In this document: positions 57,059-64,000 of the stretch, in pieces | Position numbering within the stretch: position 1 is the stretch's first letter | Layout: each line of letters begins with the position of its first letter | Source: Liolophura sinensis | Lineage: Eukaryota > Mollusca > Polyplacophora > Chitonida > Chitonidae | DNA length: 64,000 nucleotides | Assembly (NCBI RefSeq): GCF_032854445.1 | Contig: NC_088303.1 | Span: forward strand, 5,403,501 to 5,467,500 | Reading direction: 5' to 3' | Position numbers and translations under genes: made by a program | The notes under the pieces: model-generated | What the model was told of the DNA's origin: nothing | Database searches by the model: none | Seen by the model: only the letters and a program-made list of their open reading frames with translations

Positions 57059-57532
57059 AAAATATAAAAAACTATTTTCTTGTGGTCTTTCTCTTAGTGT
57101 AAATTTAAAACATTCTTAAAAATAACACAATTAACATGCAAGCTTTGTCATGCAAGAGGATGTGGCGGATGTCCTGATAATGCATACCTGTATATCCACA
57201 GTGAATAGCTTAACTCAGGCCTATATAATACATATTCATAAGGGTAGGCCTAGATTAATGACGATGAATTCATCTATTCATACATAACATACTGACATGT
57301 ACATGTATATGTCTTCAGCCACACCTCAACCGCACATTATCGAACTGACAAAGCCTCTATGCCCTAAATAGCTAATTGTAAAAAAAAAAATCAGTTAATT
57401 AGACAGTCCGCCCTCGCTCACCTGTTGATAATATGACATGATAGGTCGATCAGAATACATGCAATATAGACGTGCCTGGGAACTGCTTGATTCGCCTAAA
57501 GGATAGAGCTTTCGGTAATCCTTGTAAAAGCC
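57059..57532. other. Upstream region of the phospholipase gene
   Basis: Promoter should be here, but no clear TATA box or initiator can be chosen from the AT-rich sequence. The start context AAGCCATGGCG is a good eukaryotic initiation site. Confidence 0.35.
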
Positions 57533-57726
57533 ATGGCGGGGAGAGGAACAGAAGTCTGCCTTCGATCTTCACGGCTTCTGCTGTGTGTGATCGTTAGTCT
57601 ATGTATGATCAGTGTGAAGTCTACGGTAACTGAATGGACGGCGCATTACACGGTGGAGGGAAGACTGGTGGAGCGACTCTATAACAGCTCAGGGCACCTG
57701 CACCAATGCCACGTGTACGGGGATAG
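57533..57726 (+). CDS. PLA2 exon 1: signal peptide and propart
   Basis: 194 nt. Begins MAGRGTEVCLRSSRLLLCVI, with a hydrophobic core at about residues 12-27. It contains one sequon (NSS). It ends in phase 2 at AG then GTAATA. The following intron is 602 bases. Confidence 0.85.
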
Positions 57727-60700
57727 GTAATAGATTGATTCAGACTAATACAGGTGCAAGTATGTTTCTGTTTTTCATCCAATGGCAAATTAATTACCCG
57801 CTGAATACGTATATGGCTGCTACCGGCAACTCGGCCATCTCTGTGCAATGACGTGATACCAGGCCCCGAGATACCAGAAATGCCGACATACACTGCATGA
57901 CCAACAAGTAGATCTTAATGTTAAACACCCATAAGGGAAACCATAATTGAATGGCACTTTTAACATATTTTAGCTCCATTAAGTTATCACAAACTGCATA
58001 AAAGTGATTGACAAACAGTAGGCCTGTATTTATCATGAATTTGTATACTAGCCGGCTCAGTCCAGTGTTCGTTAAGATCACTTATTCACCAGTATAATGT
58101 TTATGCATGTAGCCACGTTTGGCGAAAGTTCGTCAGTAATGTGTTGGTTCATACCATGGTTTCCTCCACCCATAAAACTGACCGTCGATGTATAAGGAAA
58201 AATGGAAATCTGATGGAATGCTGGAATCAAGAATATATCCATAGACAGTGGCTACACGGGATAATTGTTCTGTGTTGTCAACACCCCTAAATATATGGTT
58301 AATTTTCTTACCCCAATCTCTTTGACAGGTATTTATCGGAAAACGCGCTGCAGCTTGTGCCGCGGTCAAATCAGTTTTTGGTTGATGAGCGGAAGTTTCA
58401 GAGACTGGTGGACGAATGCACCGACATAGACTTGTCTGGAGATAAACACCGGCGGAAAAAGAGGGTTGTACAACTGATATTCCCGGGTAAAATAATCAGC
58501 GAATTCCTTTCAAATTGTAACATTTTAAAGATTTGATTATCAGGGCTTTTTTAAAAGTTATAGTAAAGTTACAGTTACCGCTGTGGGACATCAGTCATGT
58601 ATGACCTATGTGTGCCTATCCGCTCAGATAGAGGCACTGCCCAATTCTCTCCCACCATAATGATGGTCGCCGTCGTACGAGTGATATATCCTTGGGTAGG
58701 GCCTAAGGCGTAGAATCTCCAATCAAATAGAACACAGGCATTGCTTCTACCAAGTAAAATCAAATGTTCTGCATTTACCAAAAACTAACTCAGATTATTT
58801 CCTTTCGGGATATTAAGACTAGTATTTTATACTATGTAAGACTATACATAACTATATATAAGACTATGTATAGTTTTATAAAGTTGCAATGCGACCCGCT
58901 TCTTAAATTTTAGGAATTTTGTTACAGAGTTTGAACGTGACAGACGGACTGATAATTTTGAAACGTAATTATTTAGACTATTCTAAAATAATAGCAAAAA
59001 GTTGATTGGATTCGCGCTTATCTGAAGAAGCCATGCATGTTCAGTTTTTATACATTCCATGAATCACGTTTGTTATCTCCAGGGACTAAGTGGTGTGGCA
59101 CGGGTAACGTCGCCAACGGCTTTGATGACGTAGGTAGACGTCACAACACTGACATCTGTTGCCGACGTCACGATCACTGCCCTATTTACATTCGTCCGGG
59201 AGAGACAAAGTACAACCTTACAAACAACGCCATAGGATCTATGTGAGACATTTGTTGTTATATAAACCCAGGACATAATGAGCATTCCGAACAAAAGAAT
59301 AATTCACTGATCACCCTTTGAAAAATAGTATATAGAAATTGTCATTTTCTTGACAAGTATTTGTTATATTTTGACATGACAAGAATACGCGAACTTATCC
59401 TTTAATTATACCCTCATTAACGAAGTTATAGAGAGGGGAGTGCACTGGAATCACCCGGTCTGTCCGCCTGTCTGTAGACACGATTTAATCCACGTGTCTC
59501 CTCCCAAACTACTGCGCCTCGTTCGATGAAACGTACCATACATCTTGTCTATCATCTGTAAATGTTGGGGATGGAAAAGGGGGTCTCAATACTCACAAGT
59601 TTCGCTCTGGTGTCATCAGTGTTGAATAAGTGATATCATTTTTACACTTGAAGAAATGTATTAATATTAAGTCAGTAAAATCGGAAGGTTATTATGACGA
59701 TGAAACTGTGTATGTTAAATTCCTACCAGTAAGATATCACATTTCCTTACATTTGCCCATGGGAATGTAAATTGAAATTATGGCATCAAAATATAATTAG
59801 TACATAATCAGAATTCATATTCCCAGAAAACTGCCCTATATTCAGGAAAACAGTATCATGCCATGCAGCAAGGGGCATATGGCCAACGCTGGAAAATACG
59901 ATCAAATTTAACATGTACCAGTGTATAGTTTGTTTTCCTGGTCAGTGTATATTCAGGTGTTTATTGTCGTGTGATATGTTTTGGTATGGAGTGGTTTGAC
60001 CATACGTACAATGAAATGGAGGATTACGAGTTTGCTATACTTGATTGAATATTGTAATCTGTTTTTGTGCATGCTCTACACATTATAAACTACTCAAAAA
60101 TTTGATAATATATACATGCTATAAGTACAAACAACCTGCACAGATGTGAGAAACAAGTTGGAATTATATACTGAATTACTCCAAAACTTGACATCTTGAC
60201 TGTATACGTCAGTGTATGTTCTCTCCACGCCATGGCAGAAATATTGGCGTTAAACCTCAACCATTCATTCTTTTATTTAAGGCTGATTTGATCAATAATG
60301 TAGCCTCTGTGTCTTCAAAGAAATAAGCTTTATTACGAGCAATGGGATATAATCTATTGCTGCATTCTTCCCCACATATGAATGGAACTCTAGCGTGCAG
60401 CTCGCACAACTGCGCTATTGTGAGCTACTCTGTGATAATAGGTATAGTGTCGTCACCCAAAAGTGCTAAATACAAAATTTAGCGACTATATACGGGGTAT
60501 TCATTGTCATTTATTTCACTGATAGTGTGGTTATTGTCGTATCGTTATAAATCAACACCAATTTCTTATATTTACGTTTATAATATTTCTCATATTTAGT
60601 GGTTTGTATTTACTTAATCTGTCATGACAGTTATGCAAATGTACAAGTTCTTTAACCTGATGCGATTTTCCAACATGCTATTTATTTAATTCTTCGATAT

Positions 60701-61576
60701 TGTATACACGAATTATATCTGAAACCATCTTTTTTTTTACCTATTTTTAACACTACACCTGTTCAACGGCCGTAAGGTTTGTAGATGGCGGAAGTTATAT
60801 CCCGCCTATCCAGTTTGTTTTGTATTTGATAGACGTGAACACTGTTGCAGATCGAGTTGCGCATGTGACCAAGAGTTCCATGACTGTCTGAAGGCCACAG
60901 ATACGCCTATTGCTCGGTCAGTTGGAGAACTTTTCTTCAATGGACTCCGTTTGCCGTGCATTGAAGAGTCGCACCCAGAGCAATGCTCAGGGTATTTATC
61001 CACTTATTTATTCATTTACTCATTGACTGATTGATTTGGTTCTCTAATTATTTTCTAGTTCATCAGTTAAATTATAATGTTATGACTCAGATGGGTGTCA
61101 TCGGTGAGAGACTAGTGAGTTATCATTTTCACCTCTCACTTGAAAAATATTTATGATATTCATTCTTCATTGTGCAATATCCTCTATTTAAACAATCGTG
61201 AATTCATGAACATTTGTGAACATTTTCGTTACAAATTTTAACTTTACTGAATGCCATGGTTTTGAGTGAGATCTGCACTGTCCAAACTTTTTAGTAAAAC
61301 CACCATCACCAAAGGCTATGAAAATGTATCAGTTGTTTTCTTCGCTCTAGTGCTTATCATGTAAATGTATCCTCATTAGCGCTATAGATGTCTTCCACGA
61401 CACTATAGAATAACACTAAATCCAACATCAACAATAAGACTGAATCTGACACATAGGACAAGCAATTAATTTTCTCTCTCTGTTTTTGTTTCAGATGGTG
61501 GCTGTGGAAGACATGTCGAAAAGTCAAAACAGAGCCGAAAAAGCTTAATATTGTTCAATCAGCTTTCACTTTCTGA
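57533..61576 (+). CDS. Secreted phospholipase A2, group III (bee-venom type fold)
   Basis: Five exons (57533-57726, 58329-58486, 59083-59242, 60833-60991, 61495-61576) join in frame through GT/AG introns to give 250 residues. The enzyme cleaves the sn-2 ester of phospholipids outside the cell and needs calcium. In order: signal peptide; an ~80-residue propart ending in a furin-type HRRKKR site; calcium loop TKWCGTGN; catalytic CCRRHDHC; CACDQEFHDCL with the partner Asp; and a short basic tail. The layout matches group III PLA2. In animals these serve digestion, lipid signalling, defence or, in some lineages, venom; nothing in the sequence shows which applies here. No frameshift or lost key residue was seen. 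Start is the only ATG with a signal peptide. It stands alone; neighbours are repeats. Confidence 0.9.
58329..58486 (+). CDS. PLA2 exon 2: propart with polybasic processing site
   Basis: 158 nt, acceptor TCTCTTTGACAG, donor G then GTAAAA. It encodes a charged propart and the cluster KHRRKKR, followed by VVQLIFPG, so cleavage would leave a short extension before the catalytic domain. Confidence 0.85.
58628..58738 (+). mobile_element. SINE 3' fragment in PLA2 intron 2
   Basis: CCCACCATAATGATGGTCGC, GTCGTACGAGTGATATATCC and a short CCAATCAAATAG end. Diverged. Confidence 0.6.
59083..59242 (+). CDS. PLA2 exon 3: calcium loop and catalytic His-Asp
   Basis: 160 nt, acceptor TTTGTTATCTCCAG, donor AT then GTGAGA. 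It holds WCGTGN (calcium binding) and CCRRHDHC (catalytic His and Asp). It enters in phase 1 and leaves in phase 2. Confidence 0.92.
60833..60991 (+). CDS. PLA2 exon 4: second half of catalytic domain
   Basis: 159 nt, acceptor TTTGTATTTGATAG, donor GG then GTATTT. It encodes REHCCRSSCACDQEFHDCL and two further cysteines (LPCIEE, EQCSG), as in other group III enzymes. It is preceded by the longest intron (1,590 bases). Confidence 0.88.
61495..61576 (+). CDS. PLA2 exon 5: C-terminal tail and stop
   Basis: 82 nt, acceptor TTTTTGTTTCAG, stop TGA at 61574-61576. It encodes WWLWKTCRKVK, a basic aromatic end with one cysteine, then a short tail. Confidence 0.82.
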
Positions 61577-64000
61577 CTTTAATGCTGCCAACAACAACAG
61601 TGTTATTAACGATACATATCTCAGTTTAATCAAGAAGGTTTGCTTCATATTTTAGTGGTATAAATGACACTGTCCTTTTAAATCATTAACATTCCCATAG
61701 CTTATAATTTATGTGTGTTATTTTAGAGAACTTCGTGATTTTAGAGAAGATAAAAATTTGCAAATTAAATTCATATTTATAAAATTCTACCAATTTTGTT
61801 GTAACAGAAACAATTAAATATCCAAACAAAATCGTTCGTTGTTGGCGTCCGATCTATACTATACTCCTATTATTGTCTTAAAGATTGGTTATATTTTCTT
61901 GATTGCTCAGGTGACGACAGCCATAATCAGTCATGAATTCATTTTATATTTCGTTGTCACGGAAACTTAGACATCGGAAAGAAAACATTATATTGGTGGA
62001 AACAATCAATTCTGCCGCTCCTGTTTTAACTGACTATAAACTGAGTAATGTAAGTATTGAAGGATAGTGGAAGATAAGGATCAGATATGATGTTTCCATA
62101 TTTACACCAAAATAAGACACAAGGAGTAGCCATTTTCGAGTCACCAGTAAACTGTTACTATTTTTTCAAACATTGTTTAAGGGCCTGAAAAAAAATCTGA
62201 ACATCTAATAGTACAATGCAAATACAAGTGTTACTTTTAAACATGTTTTCTTGTTGATACGATAACATTGTGTTAAAATGATTGTAATCAGGTGTTAAAA
62301 TGTTAACACTGGTATTACTGGTATTAAAAGAGGCGACTTTGCCCGATACGTTATCAGTACAAACTTTTTAACACTAGTGTTAGTTTTTCCCGTGTCTGTG
62401 TTAGCATGGGCCAAGGACTTTTACAGATTGTTTTTACTTGTATGGAGGTGTACCGGTGCATGTTTTGGGCCAAAATTTAAGGTACGGTTGACCTACGTAT
62501 AGGGATAAACCCTGACATAAACTCATGATCGCCATAAAACTACTGGTCAAATAATTTATTTCTAAAATACAGTATTTTGCGATATACATATATTTTTCTG
62601 TTTGCTACAGTTAATTTTTTCTGACATTCTTATTGTCGTGGTGCTGTAGGAGTACATTAACATCGATGTTAATGTATGGGTTTTAATATTAACGTCTTAA
62701 AGGGAAGGAAGGGGAGACAACTTTTTCCTTTTATTCGCCGCCTGGTGGATGGTTCGTTAAAGAAAAGAATGAACCTTAACCCATAAACGGGAGTGCTGAA
62801 AATCTATTTGGAATGAAACATTTGCCATATGTGGTAATAAGACACACACCCTCTAAAGTTTAGAAAATGTTTTCCCTGACCTTAAAGACTTACAGGTCAT
62901 TTATAGTTTCTGCGTAATCTAAGGTGGGGTAAGAAATGAAAGAAGTCCGTGTTCGCTCAGTGAAGAAGTGTTCGGGTTTTTCCTTTCCGACAGGAAATTT
63001 GATGGGGGAGGCAACAACCTTGAAGCTCAAGGTTGTAGGTATGGATAACATTATTTAAATCTTATCCTTAGTTACTGTAGATCTTCATATAGAAACAAAA
63101 CGTTCATCCAGTCGTTTTTACGTTAAATTTTAACCATACTTTGATTATTTCTTTGAGCGAGGTTATGAAAAGAAGTATTTTATATAAATTTATGTCGAGG
63201 AATTTGGACGACAAAGACTGATACATGTAGGTGCTATAGACTAACTTAAATAAACGCGTTTGCACAAAGCGTAGAGATTTGAAGTTAAGTTTTCAGTATT
63301 ACATCGGTATTATGTATATTTACTTACACCAGTGAAATGAAGTGACCGTAGTGCAACTATGACTTTGGTGGGCCTACGATAGCTAAAAAAAAGTCAGTTC
63401 GTGAACAGACATCGCCCATTGAATTCTGGGAAGATCAAATCGCACACTAGGCAAGAGTACATATGAGCATTTTTTAAGCGCTGACAGTTTTCTGTTTTTT
63501 TTATGTGTAGCCAACGTATATAAACGCTTATCGATATACTTGTATTGTTGTATACTTGTGTTTGTATAAATAAAAGTTGGTAAAGTGAAATTTTAATAAA
63601 CAATATTTGAATGTCAGGCAATGAAAAAATCGACATAGAATCCTGTTATATTTAATTTAATCAACATCAGGGATTAAGCTGACATACATATTGGCCAAGA
63701 AATAACGTAATTTAAAAAACTAAATAGCGTTAAATAAGGGGTCAAAATATTTTGTCTCGCTCATTTTTAGGAGCCCAAAATAGAAATGATGACCTCCCAT
63801 TGAGCCCAAGTCATCACAAAAATAACTTTGCATCATGGAAATATTCAAAAAGAAAGTTGAAGAATTAGTGTACTCAATAAATACGTGTCATTTGCAATGT
63901 GTAGAATTTGTGGGTAACAAAGCGTTATATTGTACTTTCTATCAATGTGAAAAAAAGTAAGTTAGTATGTACTTTTGTGAAAAAATGTGTGAAAAAAGAT
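61577..64000. other. Right end: no gene recognised
   Basis: AT-rich. An exact inverted repeat lies at 63014-63036 (ACAACCTTGA-AGC-TCAAGGTTGT). The 80-codon minus frame at 63394-63636 has no domain. Confidence 0.4.

Overview
The window looks like nuclear DNA from an animal, most probably a mollusc. The signs are intron-containing genes with GT/AG junctions, AT-rich intergenic DNA, many minisatellites, and many copies of tRNA-derived SINEs whose 3' part (GGTGTTTTACGCCGTACTC read on one strand, ending in AAATAAATA) I associate with bivalve and gastropod genomes. I cannot choose between gastropod and bivalve from the sequence alone. Four protein-coding loci can be supported; most of the rest is mobile-element debris and tandem repeats.

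Left part (1-6.9 kb): a TIR element fills the window edge (1-531). A minus-strand gene of small secreted VWC-like modules follows. I assembled it exon by exon from 6800 to 689 with phase-compatible splice sites, and it runs off the left edge. Region 8.6-16.4 kb is a repeat desert: SINE pieces, a foldback element with an internal 20-bp minisatellite, and three unrelated arrays with 40-, 28- and 62-bp units. At 17.6-18.7 kb lies the catalytic exon of a Golgi-type carbohydrate sulfotransferase.

Middle part (18.9-48.4 kb) is a transposon graveyard. It has four copies of a Penelope-like retroelement with the endonuclease at the N-terminal end (Naiad type), two Ty3/gypsy remnants, a LINE remnant, many SINEs, and a frame-broken copy of a large uncharacterised protein family ending in a CXC-type cysteine cluster. 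A dead GPCR paralogue sits at 32.6 kb.

Right part (50.4-64 kb) carries an intact single-exon class A GPCR whose glycosylated N-terminus is made of short repeats, a non-autonomous TIR element, several minisatellites, and a complete five-exon group III secreted phospholipase A2 gene (57.5-61.6 kb). The four genes show no sign of a shared pathway. Three of them (VWC protein, sulfotransferase, phospholipase) act in the secretory pathway or outside the cell, and the fourth is a surface receptor. I see no CRISPR array, rRNA gene or convincing functional tRNA gene.
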